Positions 15,101 to 24,299 of a stretch of 64,000 nucleotides of DNA are shown here, piece by piece. The notes under the pieces are model-generated. The model was not told where the DNA came from. It did no database searches and saw only the letters and a program-made list of their open reading frames with translations. Location of the stretch: positions 1-64,000 of the forward strand of contig JAEUSQ010000014.1 in the NCBI GenBank assembly GCA_016788705.1. The letters are read 5' to 3'. Source of the DNA: Bacteroidetes Order II. bacterium. GTDB lineage: Bacteria > Bacteroidota > Rhodothermia > Rhodothermales > UBA2364. Within the stretch, counting starts at the first letter, position 1, and every line of letters begins with the position of its first letter. The translations under genes were made by a program, and so were the position numbers.

Positions 15101-15895
15101 ATGTACTTTCCTAAGCCGTTTCCCCTAATCGCATTTTTCGCCTTATGCGGTACACTGGTTGTATCTGCTCAAAATACAATGGTTTCATTTAAGCCCGTTA
15201 CTGCGGACGAGCGAGAGGTGGTACAACAACTAACAGAAGACAATACCGTTTCGCTCTATGTGGATATTTTGGGCCGGAGCCACCTTGAGGCATTTTTGTA
15301 TGGCGTTTGGGGTTTAGGGCCTGGCCCTTTGCGCTCAGTTTTACTCCGCACCAAAGACGGTGGAAAAACGTGGCGCGAGGTCATGACCCCCGTAGGTTCC
15401 AGTCAAGTCTGGGAAATGCACTTCTTGAATGCCAAAACTGGATTTGCGCTTGTGCTGTTTACGATGGAAGGACCAGGTGAAGTACAACTTTTTCGCACCT
15501 TAGATGGCGGTGCTACCTGGACTAGGCGTACAGCAATACCCAAATCGGATCACTCCGATGTTCCAGTCCGGATGTACTTCACCTCCGCACAGAAGGGCGA
15601 GGTCTATCTGACGTGCAACCCTGGCGCTGATGCAGAACACCTTATGCGCCAAAGCACGACAAATGGGGGGAAGACATGGAAAAAAGGGCCTTGTCGGTTG
15701 GCGGATACCTTTACCTTACCGCAGCACCGTCACCAACTACCCAAGGACCTGACGATGTGGGAGCTTGAGCAAGCGGAGCGTAGTCCCCACATAACTATTT
15801 TACGGTATCGAGCCACCGAACAACAAAAACCACCTGTTGCCCGCCTCCATCGGATGTGGAAGATCGTCGGCAACCAGCTACACCCCGCAGAATGA
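15101..15895 (+). CDS. Exported BNR/Asp-box repeat protein (sialidase-like beta-propeller)
   Basis: The 264 residues have an N-terminal signal peptide (hydrophobic residues 7-22, cleavage near VSAQ). Three Asp-box motifs are visible: TKDGGKTWRE, TLDGGATWTR and TTNGGKTWKK. These mark blades of a beta-propeller of the YCF48/sialidase-fold type. No sialidase catalytic arginine triad can be assigned. The protein is shorter than a full six-bladed propeller, so it may be a partial fold or a binding protein. It ends 8 nt before the convergent isomerase-like gene. Confidence 0.7.
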   Translation: MYFPKPFPLIAFFALCGTLVVSAQNTMVSFKPVTADEREVVQQLTEDNTVSLYVDILGRSHLEAFLYGVWGLGPGPLRSVLLRTKDGGKTWREVMTPVGSSQVWEMHFLNAKTGFALVLFTMEGPGEVQLFRTLDGGATWTRRTAIPKSDHSDVPVRMYFTSAQKGEVYLTCNPGADAEHLMRQSTTNGGKTWKKGPCRLADTFTLPQHRHQLPKDLTMWELEQAERSPHITILRYRATEQQKPPVARLHRMWKIVGNQLHPAE

Positions 15896-15902
15896 CCCGT
15901 AC

Positions 15903-16751
15903 TTAAACGTCACAAATCCGAATACCTTCTTGTAGGGATGCCATTGGGTTTTTACTTTTGGGGATAAACTCCTGTGCTACATAGCCCTTATACCCGATCT
16001 CCAAGAGCGTCTTCATGATGATAGGATAGTAAATTTCCTGCGTCTGATTGATCTCATTTCTGCCCGGATTCCCTCCTGTGTGGAAGTGCGCGAGATGTTT
16101 TTGATGTTTCCGGATCGTGCGGATGAGGTCGCCCTCCATGATCTGCATGTGATAAACGTCATAGAGCAGTTTAAAATTGGGATGGTCCTCCAACTGGTTA
16201 CAAACCCCCACGCCCCATTCGGTGGTATCTGCTTGATACCCTTTGTGATCTATGCGACTATTTAGCATTTCCAGAACCAGCGTAATACCCGCACGTTCAG
16301 CCAACGGCAATAAACGTCGGATACCGGAGGCCATATTTTGAATGCCTTCTTCGTCCGAAAGGCTGTTTTGATTTCCGGAGAAACAGATCACTTGTTTATA
16401 ACCATTTGCAGCCGCTTTCGGGATCAGGTCTTCATATCGTCGTACCAATTCATCATGGAGGGCGGGGTCATTAAAGCCACGGGTAAGGCTAATTTCCGCC
16501 CCATTCACCATCGAACATGTTAAACCATGCTTTTTGAGCACGGGCCAGTCGGCCTCCCCTACCAAGTCTATGGCTTCTAAGCCCAAAGCCTTGACTTGAC
16601 GACAAAACGTATCCAATGGTATTTGCCCATAGCACCATCTGCATACGGAATGTCGGATACGACCTTTCAAGGGACCATTCTCGGCAAATACCCCCAGAGG
16701 AGCGGTTGCCAATAAAATAGATTGCTTAAGCGCGGTACGTCTGCTTTGCAT
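15903..16751 (-). CDS. Hydroxypyruvate-isomerase-like / sugar phosphate isomerase-type TIM barrel, exported
   Basis: The 282 residues begin MQSRRTALKQSILLATAPLG, a Tat-like leader. The AP-endonuclease-2-type barrel shows VLEMLNSRIDHKGYQ (metal-binding Glu), YDVYHMQIMEGD, HFHTGGNPGRNEIN and VAQEFIP (final metal Glu), the pattern of hydroxypyruvate isomerase-type enzymes. Isomerisation of a keto sugar or sugar acid is probable; the precise substrate is unknown. The export signal suggests a periplasmic role, as is common for Bacteroidota members of this family. Confidence 0.8.
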   Translation of the reverse strand: MQSRRTALKQSILLATAPLGVFAENGPLKGRIRHSVCRWCYGQIPLDTFCRQVKALGLEAIDLVGEADWPVLKKHGLTCSMVNGAEISLTRGFNDPALHDELVRRYEDLIPKAAANGYKQVICFSGNQNSLSDEEGIQNMASGIRRLLPLAERAGITLVLEMLNSRIDHKGYQADTTEWGVGVCNQLEDHPNFKLLYDVYHMQIMEGDLIRTIRKHQKHLAHFHTGGNPGRNEINQTQEIYYPIIMKTLLEIGYKGYVAQEFIPKSKNPMASLQEGIRICDV

Positions 16752-16984
16752 GTTCTTTTGGTTTTTACAGGTTTGTTAAAGCAATATAAAAGTATTTGCC
16801 CTCAAAAGCATGAATAGACGGATGGAAAATACAGACCAGCACAACCACCAGAACATTCCACCAATCTTTTGCCCCTGCTCCCAGATCAGGTTTTTTATGG
16901 GAAAACCCGCTTTTTCCTGTTCTGAGAATACAATTCGCGCATGGTTTTTGTATCTTCCTATGATATAACCCAAAATGTTCTGAC

Positions 16985-17575
16985 ATGACCGAGACCGAAT
17001 TGATTGACCTTGGCAACCGACTCTATCAGCAAGCCATGGTTCGTAGCGAACAGGAAGCCATTACCGATCCAGCAGGATTGCCCATTCGTTGGATGTTGGA
17101 TACCCGAACCCCGATGTTGGATGCCGTTTTTTTTAATGAGGTCGGGGGCGTTTTGGCAAAACGTTTAGCAAAGAAGGAAGTACATCAGGTGGTTGGCCTG
17201 GGGTATGGTTCCTTTCCATTGGTGTGTTCAGTACTGAGTTCGGGACCTGAAATGGGGTTTAAAGGTGGATTTGTACGCGAAACCCGCAAGGCATATGGCC
17301 GTCGTCGCTTGGTGGAAGGCCCTATCAACCGGAATGAACCTGTGGTGTTGTTAGACGACGTCCTGAACAGCGGCAAAAATGCACGTCTGGCCATTAAATT
17401 ACTGCGTGAGGATGGATTTAAAGTTGTGGGTCTTTTTACCCTTTTCTGTTTCACATGGGGTAATGGAAAAGAAACCTTGCAAAACGAAGGGGTTTGGGTG
17501 GACTCATTGTTAGACCTGAATCTTCGTAATAAAAATGACGACGAAAAGAGTACCTCGGATAGCAGTCCGGTCTAA
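16985..17575 (+). CDS. Phosphoribosyltransferase, orotate PRTase-like
   Basis: The 196-residue cytoplasmic protein has the PRPP-binding loop VVLLDDVLNSGKN (residues 120-132) and a hydrophobic strand VVGLGYGSFPL at about 69-79. This is the type I PRTase fold seen in orotate phosphoribosyltransferase-like proteins. The N-terminal residues 1-40 resemble the PyrE N-terminal hood. The C-terminal tail is charged and Ser-rich (DDEKSTSDSSPV). Substrate specificity cannot be read from sequence, and its neighbours are not pyrimidine genes. Confidence 0.75.
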   Translation: MTETELIDLGNRLYQQAMVRSEQEAITDPAGLPIRWMLDTRTPMLDAVFFNEVGGVLAKRLAKKEVHQVVGLGYGSFPLVCSVLSSGPEMGFKGGFVRETRKAYGRRRLVEGPINRNEPVVLLDDVLNSGKNARLAIKLLREDGFKVVGLFTLFCFTWGNGKETLQNEGVWVDSLLDLNLRNKNDDEKSTSDSSPV

Positions 17576-17696
17576 GGATGGTAGCGAGAACGACGTACCA
17601 GAACTTGCTTATGGAACATTTGCCCTTCACAACGCATAAGGACGTCTCACTTCTTGCATCATTGGCGTAGATCCAGCAGGTGAATATATCACTTGC

Positions 17697-18470
17697 CTAA
17701 GCGCGTGATCCTTTTCGAAACATTCGGATATGTGGGATACCTGCTTCATCAAATAATTTGCCAATCGGCCGAAATCCGAGTGTATTATAAAAGGCTTGTA
17801 GGTGCGCTTGCGCATGTATTATCTGTACCGAATATCCCGCTTTTTCGGCCTGGTCTATTGTCCATTCAACTATTTGGCGACCATAGCCTTTGCCCCGAAA
17901 GGGGGTTAATAATGCAAATCGCTCTAATTTGGCAAGGCCATCTCCATCCCCACTTTTCACGGTGCGCCATCTTGCACAGGCTGCGGGGACACCATTTACC
18001 GTACCCAAAATATGCGTTGCCGTTTCATCAAACAAATCCCATTCTTCTTCCGGTGGACAAGCCTGCTCCAGAATAAATACTTCCGTCCGGATGTGCTTAA
18101 CGGACTGCCATTCGCTTTCATTGGATACCAGACGTAAGTGGAGAGGAGGCAAAGCTGGCTCCCCCCCTTCAGGGCCATAAAACATCACCCAAGCCGAAAA
18201 ATCATCTGAAAAGTCCTCGAACCGATGCACCACGCCAGCCGGAACAAACAAAACATCGTTTGGGCCAAATGGATGCTTTTGGTCGCCATTTACAAACCAA
18301 CCAGTACCACTTGCCACCACATACAATTCGTCGCGGGTATGTGGGGTTTGCAAGTCCTGCTGTTGAGGTGCATAAAGTTCCACCACCAACGTCCCGTGTT
18401 CAAACAACTTGACAAAGGGCTGGTGGTGGTGTTCGAGTATCGTTAAACCTTCCGCAAGGCGTAGGTGCAT
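17697..18470 (-). CDS. Cupin-GNAT acetyltransferase fusion protein
   Basis: The 257 residues carry two domains. Residues 1-105 are a cupin with HTRDELYVVASGTG (His44, Glu48) and PAGVVHRFED (His82), which gives the usual metal-binding set. Residues 110-257 are a GNAT acetyltransferase of the ElaA/YjcF type, with IRTEVFILEQACPPEEEWD and the acetyl-CoA loop LTPFRGKGYGRQIVEW (189-204), followed by HAQAHLQAFYNTLGF. Both halves look intact. The fusion suggests that one small ligand is sensed or modified by both domains. It ends close to the NhaD gene on the same strand. Confidence 0.8.
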   Translation of the reverse strand: MHLRLAEGLTILEHHHQPFVKLFEHGTLVVELYAPQQQDLQTPHTRDELYVVASGTGWFVNGDQKHPFGPNDVLFVPAGVVHRFEDFSDDFSAWVMFYGPEGGEPALPPLHLRLVSNESEWQSVKHIRTEVFILEQACPPEEEWDLFDETATHILGTVNGVPAACARWRTVKSGDGDGLAKLERFALLTPFRGKGYGRQIVEWTIDQAEKAGYSVQIIHAQAHLQAFYNTLGFRPIGKLFDEAGIPHIRMFRKGSRA

Positions 18471-18485
18471 GGCCTCTTACGTTTA

Positions 18486-19760
18486 TCAATGGGTATGTAA
18501 AAGTGCGTATATCACGATGTATGCCGCTGCACCCGCAAAATAGCCAATGGCCGCCCAGATCGAAATCTTTTTGACATACCAAATAAAGTCTATTTTTTCC
18601 ATGCCCATCACCGCTACGCCAGCAGCAGAACCGATGATTAGAATAGAGCCACCTGTTCCGGCTGTATAGGCAATAAACTCCCAGATTTTGGAATCCATCG
18701 GATAGGTTGCGAGATCGTACATCCCCATTGTGGCAGCGACCAATGGTACGTTATCCACAATGGCAGAAAGAAGGCCAATCACCACGGCGATCACATCCAA
18801 GTTCCCAACCGTATCGTTCAGCCATTGCGCAGTTGCTCCGAGGATACCCGATACCTCCAGTGCCGAAATGGCCAGCAATATCCCTAGGAAGAACAAAATA
18901 CTGGGCGTATCTACTCGCTTGAGTGCTTCGGATGCGGTATAAGGCTTACGAACTTCTTCGTCTTTGTTTTTATGCAACAACTCGGAGGCAATCCAAATAA
19001 CAGACAAGGAAAGCAACATCCCCACATAAGGAGGTAAATGCGTAACCGTTTTGAAAATAGGTACAAAAACCAAGCCCCCTACGCCGAGGATGAGCATGAG
19101 GGTGCTACCATCCGGAATGTGGTCTTTGGCTGGTTTGGCAGGTGCTTCTACGGTTCCCTTCAGGTGAAACCCAATCCAAATTAGCGGAACCAACAGGCAA
19201 ATGACGCTTGGAATAAAAAGAGATAAAATGATATTAACCGTTGATATCTGGCCGCCAATCCACAGCATGGTCGTTGTAACATCCCCAATTGGTGAAAAGG
19301 CACCGCCTGCATTCGCGGCAATCACCACCATACCCGCAAACATTTTCCGCATTTCGTGGTTTTTAATCAATTTGCGCAGCAAACTAACCATCACGATGGC
19401 GGTTGTGAGGTTATCCAAAATAGCAGATAAGAAGAAGGTAACCCATGAAATGAGCCACAGCAGTTTGCGTACATCCTGCGTCCGGATGCGATCTGTAATC
19501 ATGCGAAACCCTTCGTGCGCATCCACCAATTCCACAATGGTCATCGCACCCAACAAAAAGAACAGAATTTGGGCAATATCCGCGAGATGGTGGCCCAACT
19601 CCGTTTCTATATGATGTACCTCTCCCGATGTAAGTACGACAACGGTCCATAGCAGTACGCCCGTTAGCAGCGCCGTAGCAGACTTATTGATTTTGATGGG
19701 GTGTTCAAAGGCGATTGCGGCATACCCAATAATAAATATACCTACCAACAAAGATTCCAC
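18486..19760 (-). CDS. nhaD: NhaD-type Na+/H+ antiporter
   Basis: The 424-residue polytopic protein belongs to the ion transporter/ArsB-NhaD superfamily. Family-typical segments include WVTFFLSAILDNLTTAIVM, AANAGGAFSPIGDVTTTMLW and IVDNVPLVAATMGMYDL, repeated halves each with an Asn/Asp-rich re-entrant motif, and TAGTGGSILIIGSAAGVAVMG near the end. It exports Na+ (or Li+) in exchange for protons at the inner membrane. Fifteen nucleotides separate its end from the start of the cupin-GNAT gene on the same strand, so the two are probably co-transcribed. Confidence 0.9.
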   Translation of the reverse strand: MESLLVGIFIIGYAAIAFEHPIKINKSATALLTGVLLWTVVVLTSGEVHHIETELGHHLADIAQILFFLLGAMTIVELVDAHEGFRMITDRIRTQDVRKLLWLISWVTFFLSAILDNLTTAIVMVSLLRKLIKNHEMRKMFAGMVVIAANAGGAFSPIGDVTTTMLWIGGQISTVNIILSLFIPSVICLLVPLIWIGFHLKGTVEAPAKPAKDHIPDGSTLMLILGVGGLVFVPIFKTVTHLPPYVGMLLSLSVIWIASELLHKNKDEEVRKPYTASEALKRVDTPSILFFLGILLAISALEVSGILGATAQWLNDTVGNLDVIAVVIGLLSAIVDNVPLVAATMGMYDLATYPMDSKIWEFIAYTAGTGGSILIIGSAAGVAVMGMEKIDFIWYVKKISIWAAIGYFAGAAAYIVIYALLHTH

Positions 19761-19797
19761 AATATTTAGGATTTAAACGTAAAGGAAAACATGCCCT

Positions 19798-20502
19798 TTA
19801 TGGGCGCGGCAAATAAAGCTGGCCTCCTGGTGATACAATGCCCGATGTATGATGGGCTGTATTTCCGCAAGCACCCAGTAAGGTAGCAAATTCAGAACTG
19901 ATTTTGAATAGTTCTGAATTGTTAATCATTTGAGAAGGCGCATAAATCGCGGCTGCAACATGACGCGTTTCGGGCAAGGTCTTGGTTTTGAGGCTATCTT
20001 TCACTGGATTTACGATCGGAAGCCCAGTCGGGTAGTTCTGAAAACAGGCGCACCCAACAGGAAGGTCTTGCAATCCTATTTCTTGGCTTCCGGAGTTAAA
20101 AACATAGGTCTCGCCGGGTTGACCAAGCCGAAATAAAAAATCATCAGTACCTGCCAACTCCAGGTCCCATAATGAGATTGGGAGTAAATATTTAATGCTG
20201 ATCAGGTTATTGATATCTACTGGTGCATTGATTCTAGGGAACTTTTCTCCCTGTACCGCCCGGATCAAATATTCATTTGCCGGTTTTCCACGACCCGTCG
20301 GTTTATAATTCCCATTACGAAGCATATCCCTCGCGGCTTTTCGGATGGACTCATCCTTTTCGCTAAGTGGTTGTTTTCTATATGTAAGCCATTGTGATAG
20401 CTCTTCATTGAATGTAGGTGGGTAGGTACGTGCATCAATGCCAAAGGCACACGCAATACCAATGGATATCTTTCCGCCTTCAATTTGATTGATAAAATTC
20501 AC
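19798..20502 (-). CDS. B3/B4 tRNA-binding-domain protein
   Basis: Start set at the GTG (20502) giving a VNFINQIEGG N terminus. The longer frame back to 20553 would run into the divergent STAS gene start. The protein has about 234 residues. It resembles stand-alone B3/B4 domains of phenylalanyl-tRNA synthetase beta: NLISIKYLLPISLWDLELAG and the PVGCACFQNYPTGLPIV region fit that fold. Such proteins are proposed to bind or edit mischarged tRNA or amino acids. It is divergently arranged with the STAS gene, separated by about 20 nt. Confidence 0.7.
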   Translation of the reverse strand: MNFINQIEGGKISIGIACAFGIDARTYPPTFNEELSQWLTYRKQPLSEKDESIRKAARDMLRNGNYKPTGRGKPANEYLIRAVQGEKFPRINAPVDINNLISIKYLLPISLWDLELAGTDDFLFRLGQPGETYVFNSGSQEIGLQDLPVGCACFQNYPTGLPIVNPVKDSLKTKTLPETRHVAAAIYAPSQMINNSELFKISSEFATLLGACGNTAHHTSGIVSPGGQLYLPRP

Positions 20503-20522
20503 GTTTTTCGATAAATAATGGT

Positions 20523-20978
20523 ATGGAATTAGATACAACGTCCGACAAAACACCCGTTATGCCGAACCAAGATATGGCTTTCCAACTTCAGCCTGCAACA
20601 GACCTTATAACAATTGCCGAAATTGGACCTGCTTTAGACTTTCGTAATGCCTCGGCTTTCAAAGAGGTATGTATGCAGGAAGTAGAAAAAGGAGTCCGTT
20701 TTTTTGTATTGGATTTCTCTGATACTGGAATTTTAGACTCTACTGGTTTAGGCACTATTTTTTATTTACATCGTCAGGTAAAACCTACTGGAGGACGAGT
20801 GGTTTTTGCGGCCCCCTCGCGCCCTGTTCAGGTTGTTGTCCAACTTACCCGTGCCTTTAAACACTTCCAGCAGTTTGTAACCATCGAAGAAGCGTTGGAA
20901 CGACTACAAATGCACAGCCGAATGGCCGTCGGCCCCATTCTTACACAATACAAAGCCCAATTAAAAAAAGAAGTTTGA
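20523..20978 (+). CDS. STAS-domain anti-sigma factor antagonist
   Basis: The 151 residues have a SpoIIAA-like STAS domain at about 20-128. The phosphorylation-site motif LDSTGLGTIFYLHRQ has its conserved Ser at 73, preceded by FVLDFSDTG. Such proteins are switched by a serine kinase (anti-sigma factor) and a phosphatase. No kinase or sigma partner is adjacent, so the partner must lie elsewhere. The C-terminal extension (about 129-151) is basic and not part of the domain. Confidence 0.82.
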   Translation: MELDTTSDKTPVMPNQDMAFQLQPATDLITIAEIGPALDFRNASAFKEVCMQEVEKGVRFFVLDFSDTGILDSTGLGTIFYLHRQVKPTGGRVVFAAPSRPVQVVVQLTRAFKHFQQFVTIEEALERLQMHSRMAVGPILTQYKAQLKKEV

Positions 20979-21038
20979 AATGAACTTCACTTGATTCCCC
21001 AGATCCTTATTTGTTATCTTGATAGTCTATCAAAAAAT

Positions 21039-21110
21039 GTCCAGTTCGTCTAGCGGTCAGGACTCCGCCCTTTCACGGCGGCAACACGGGTTCGATTCCC
21101 GTACTGGATA
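21039..21110 (+). tRNA. tRNA-Glu (anticodon TTC)
   Basis: The cloverleaf can be drawn by eye. Acceptor arms are GTCCAGT (21039-21045) and ACTGGAT (21103-21109) with discriminator A21110. The anticodon stem is CCGCC/GGCGG around loop CTTTCAC, giving TTC at 21072-21074, and the T-arm contains GGTTCGATTCC. CCA is not encoded. A strong terminator follows. Confidence 0.95.
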
Positions 21111-21115
21111 CCCCA

Positions 21116-21146
21116 ACCGGACTTCCTTAAGAGGTCCGGTTTTTTT
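21116..21146 (+). terminator. Rho-independent terminator of tRNA-Glu
   Basis: ACCGGACTTCC (21116-21126) pairs with GAGGTCCGGT (21131-21140) around a short TTAA loop and is followed by seven Ts. Confidence 0.88.
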
Positions 21147-21162
21147 ATGCCTATTTTCAAAC

Positions 21163-21190
21163 AAAAAAGCCCCGACCATTGGGCGGAGCT
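21163..21190 (-). terminator. Terminator for the Ig-like repeat membrane protein gene
   Basis: On the minus strand AGCTCCG pairs with CGGGGCT (one G-T pair) around an 8-9 nt loop containing CCAATGG. A run of six Ts follows, lying just past the stop codon of the 21210-23108 gene. Confidence 0.72.
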
Positions 21191-21209
21191 CTTTCGCAGA
21201 GAATTATGG

Positions 21210-23108
21210 TTAGAACCTACCTATGGCAAACCGCACACGAGATCGGCTCTCGTTGGTTACATTGTCTTGCGCTCGGATATCTATAGTGTAGATTCCTTCT
21301 TTTAACCCCTTAATAGAGCCAACAAAAGGCATCTCCTTCCCTCCATTGATGGCATACCAAATAGCCTTCGTACCGGAAATATCATCGGTTGCAGCCAGAA
21401 ATATTTGCGTGAGTTGCGGATAAACCCCTAATACCTCGCTGCCCTGTCGGATGTCTTCATACTTATTGGCGCTGAGGTGACTAAAGATCTGAGGTGGCCG
21501 ATCATCTACCACAAAAGCAACCCGCCGATTTTCTTCTCGGTTATTTACTTGGTCAATCGCGTGGAAAATCACTTCATGGAAGCCACGCCCTTGGATGACA
21601 AATGGGTTGCTAAATATCTTCTGTGGATCGGTATCTTTTTTATAATTAACCAGTTTTACCGTAGAGTACTTATCCGTAGCGGGGAGTTTCAGATGGGTAC
21701 GGGTGGTGATGTAGAGGGTGTCTCGCAGCATAAAAGTTGGTCCATCGAATATATAATCTGAAACGGGTTTTTCTAAATCCATATAAACGATCATTCGTTT
21801 AGGCTTCGAGGTGTTTTCTACATTATCCGTAGAACGGTAGTCTATGCGATATTCGCCATTTGATTGTGGAATCTTAAAGGGTTGTGTATAACGTAAAAAC
21901 CCACTCTCATTGATTTGGTATTCAATCCGACTTACGCCAATTTTATTGTCTTGAGCCGCCAATTTCACTTCGGTACGCGGGGAAACATATTGCCGACCAT
22001 TAATAAAGAATTTATCCCCTTTCACTTCAGAAGAAGACAGAGGGCTTGTAAGGTCAAAATAAAACGAGAAAACCTTATCTGGTTCCCTATTGCCTACGTG
22101 GTCTATGGCGTAATAATATAATTTATTGCCCCCTTCTTTAAGGCTCCCCAGTTCAATGCTTTTTCCGTTGTATAATCGGTATTGGGTTTCACCCTCGTAT
22201 CGGTAGTAAATTTCCCGCACCCCAGAAAGATTATCTCGGGCACTCAGCACAACCGTTGTTTGGGGTGAAATGGTTTCCGAAACATATGGTTTTTGAAGGG
22301 TCATTGTAGATTGAGGCGCTGTCAGGTCCACAATAAACAACTCTTCTTTGGGCTTTCCAGCATTTCCTACATTATCCACCCCATAGGTACGAAGGCTATA
22401 GGGTTTCTCTTTATCGAAAATTAAAACGGATTGGTTAGAAATAAAGGCGTCACCGTCAATAGAGACAAAACTTTCTTGCAGGCCAGAAATTTTATCCTCG
22501 GACTTCACGTCCACTTGCAGGCCCTTGCCAAAATACACGGTGCTGTCTTTGGCATAACGCTGGGCTCCTTTAAACTCTGTCCAGACTTTGGGGGCTGCAT
22601 CATCCGATGTGAGATTAAAAACATTCAGATCAGCACCGCCACGCTCAGTATGAGAATGACGAAGATGGTGTTCACCAGGCCCGTCTAATTTCATGGGCGC
22701 AGCGTTCATCCCCGTCAGACGATAGGACGGCGCATTGGGGTCTTCAGAAACGGCAATTTTGACATAGACAGGCATTTCTTGCTGTACATAGACCTCTCCC
22801 TTGGCGCCAATAAACACTTTGTGTGGATGTTGATGCGGTTTGGCCATGTTTGAGCGATCCATGGTTTTCGCCAATAACTTGGAGACCGAAACCTGCGGCT
22901 TCTCCGACGGCGTAGCAGGGGCATTGATCCACTTTTGGTACCCCCAAACACCACCTGCAATTAATCCCAGCACCCCACCTGTTATCAGCAACAATGGCCA
23001 GAGAGATGGTTTAGGTTTAGGGGGTTCTGGCTCCGGCTCTAAAAAGGGTGGCCCCTGATCAAAAGATTTTAAGGGCACTTCGGGAGGATAGGACGAAGAG
23101 TAAGACAT
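21210..23108 (-). CDS. Membrane-anchored protein with repeated OmpL47-type/Ig-like domains
   Basis: Start chosen at the ATG giving MSYSSSYPPEVP. The longer frame adds 20 residues with no conserved features. The protein has 632 residues: a Pro/Glu-rich cytoplasmic N terminus, one membrane helix (about residues 37-56, LLLITGGVLGLIAGGVWGY), then five or more beta-sandwich repeats. Each repeat carries ARDNLSGVREIYYRY-like and YAIDHVGNREP-like motifs, typical of OmpL47-type and bacterial Ig-like extracellular repeats. A His-rich segment PHQHPHK lies near residue 90. It probably spans the periplasm as a structural or adhesion scaffold. The function is unknown. Confidence 0.75.
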   Translation of the reverse strand: MSYSSSYPPEVPLKSFDQGPPFLEPEPEPPKPKPSLWPLLLITGGVLGLIAGGVWGYQKWINAPATPSEKPQVSVSKLLAKTMDRSNMAKPHQHPHKVFIGAKGEVYVQQEMPVYVKIAVSEDPNAPSYRLTGMNAAPMKLDGPGEHHLRHSHTERGGADLNVFNLTSDDAAPKVWTEFKGAQRYAKDSTVYFGKGLQVDVKSEDKISGLQESFVSIDGDAFISNQSVLIFDKEKPYSLRTYGVDNVGNAGKPKEELFIVDLTAPQSTMTLQKPYVSETISPQTTVVLSARDNLSGVREIYYRYEGETQYRLYNGKSIELGSLKEGGNKLYYYAIDHVGNREPDKVFSFYFDLTSPLSSSEVKGDKFFINGRQYVSPRTEVKLAAQDNKIGVSRIEYQINESGFLRYTQPFKIPQSNGEYRIDYRSTDNVENTSKPKRMIVYMDLEKPVSDYIFDGPTFMLRDTLYITTRTHLKLPATDKYSTVKLVNYKKDTDPQKIFSNPFVIQGRGFHEVIFHAIDQVNNREENRRVAFVVDDRPPQIFSHLSANKYEDIRQGSEVLGVYPQLTQIFLAATDDISGTKAIWYAINGGKEMPFVGSIKGLKEGIYTIDIRAQDNVTNESRSRVRFAIGRF

Positions 23109-23387
23109 AACAAATACGTTAAACGGGTAGTGGGCAATTTGTTTAAAGACATGGTTTTGATGTTGCAAAAAACAAAACGCTTAATCCATTCATGACACAA
23201 ACCTTTAAATTATAATTACTTGTTTAGACAATTAAAAATTGTTTAGCCAAGCAGTTGGATAATTTGATTGTTTTATATTTTGTGTGCCTCTGAACGGACT
23301 ACCGGGTACAAAAGAAAGCAAAATGTTGTAACTTCAGACATAGCGGTTAGCCACTGCGTATTTCCCATTGATCATCTTAAATAGCCC
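23109..23387. promoter_or_regulatory. Divergent intergenic region with AT-rich inverted repeat
   Basis: The region lies between the divergent Ig-like protein gene and chaN-like gene. ACAATT (23228-23233) and AATTGT (23237-23242) form a dyad with a 3-nt spacer, followed by the AT-rich stretch TTTGATTGTTTTATATTTTG around 23264-23282. This may hold promoters and an operator. No exact consensus was matched, so the call is weak. Confidence 0.3.
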
Positions 23388-24299
23388 ATGAAAGCCCTCT
23401 TAACCCTCTTCTTGGCCCTCGCCCTTAACACAATGCTCTCTGCTGGAGTACCTGATTCCACCATTACAGCATCGCATTACCGGATATATGGAAAAAATGG
23501 TGAAGCCTTGCGCATAGAAGATATTGTACGGCAAATGAGGGCAGCCGATGTGGTTTTTCTGGGAGAAGAACACAACGATCCCGTGGCCCATCACCTCCAA
23601 TTCGAGTTACTCAAAGCCCTTTTCGAGGCAGAGAAAACACGCCCGATCGTGCTGGCGATGGAGCAATTTGAGCGAGACACCCAAGAAGTACTGGACTTAT
23701 ACCTTTCAGGTACCATCAGGGAGCGAGACTTTAAATTAGATAGTCGCCCATGGACCAATTATGAGACTGATTATAAACCGATGATTGAGTTTGCAAAAAC
23801 AAACCGTATTCCAGTCATTGCAGGCAATGCGCCCCGACGGCTTGTAAGCCTGACAGGCCGAGAAGGTATTGCCGTACTCAATTCTTTACCTACGATCGCC
23901 AAGCAATGGCTTCCACCCTTGCCCTTGCATCCAGCATCTGCCACATATGGCCAGAAGTTTAATGCAGAGATGGAACGGCAAATGGGTGTTGCACACAACA
24001 ATCCAAAAATGTTAGAGGCCCAAAACCTCCGAGATGCAACCATGGGATGGTCTGTGGCCCAAGCATTCAAAAAACATAAAAAAGCCCTTGTCGTCCATAT
24101 AAATGGGGTGTTTCATAGCGAAAGCGCCTTGGGTACTCCTGAACAGGTATTGCACTACCACAAAAAAGCCCGAATTTTTACTGTGACCATGCACTCTGGT
24201 ATGGGTTTTCCCGAATACAAACCGAGTGAACACCAACATTTGGGTGATGTCTTGATCTTGACAGATCCCTCTCTACCCCGTACCGACAAGCGCAATTGA
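23388..24299 (+). CDS. ChaN-family (DUF399) heme-binding-type exported protein
   Basis: The 303 residues have a signal peptide (MKALLTLFLALALNTMLSA). The ChaN/DUF399 domain is recognised by VVFLGEEHNDPVAHHLQFEL (about 55-74), LAMEQFERDTQ and VVHINGVFHSESALGTPEQV. ChaN-like proteins bind haem in dimers, and many are envelope lipoproteins. This one lacks an obvious lipobox. Its stop overlaps the ATG of the cytochrome c gene (TGATG), indicating co-translation and a shared haem-related role. Confidence 0.82.
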   Translation: MKALLTLFLALALNTMLSAGVPDSTITASHYRIYGKNGEALRIEDIVRQMRAADVVFLGEEHNDPVAHHLQFELLKALFEAEKTRPIVLAMEQFERDTQEVLDLYLSGTIRERDFKLDSRPWTNYETDYKPMIEFAKTNRIPVIAGNAPRRLVSLTGREGIAVLNSLPTIAKQWLPPLPLHPASATYGQKFNAEMERQMGVAHNNPKMLEAQNLRDATMGWSVAQAFKKHKKALVVHINGVFHSESALGTPEQVLHYHKKARIFTVTMHSGMGFPEYKPSEHQHLGDVLILTDPSLPRTDKRN

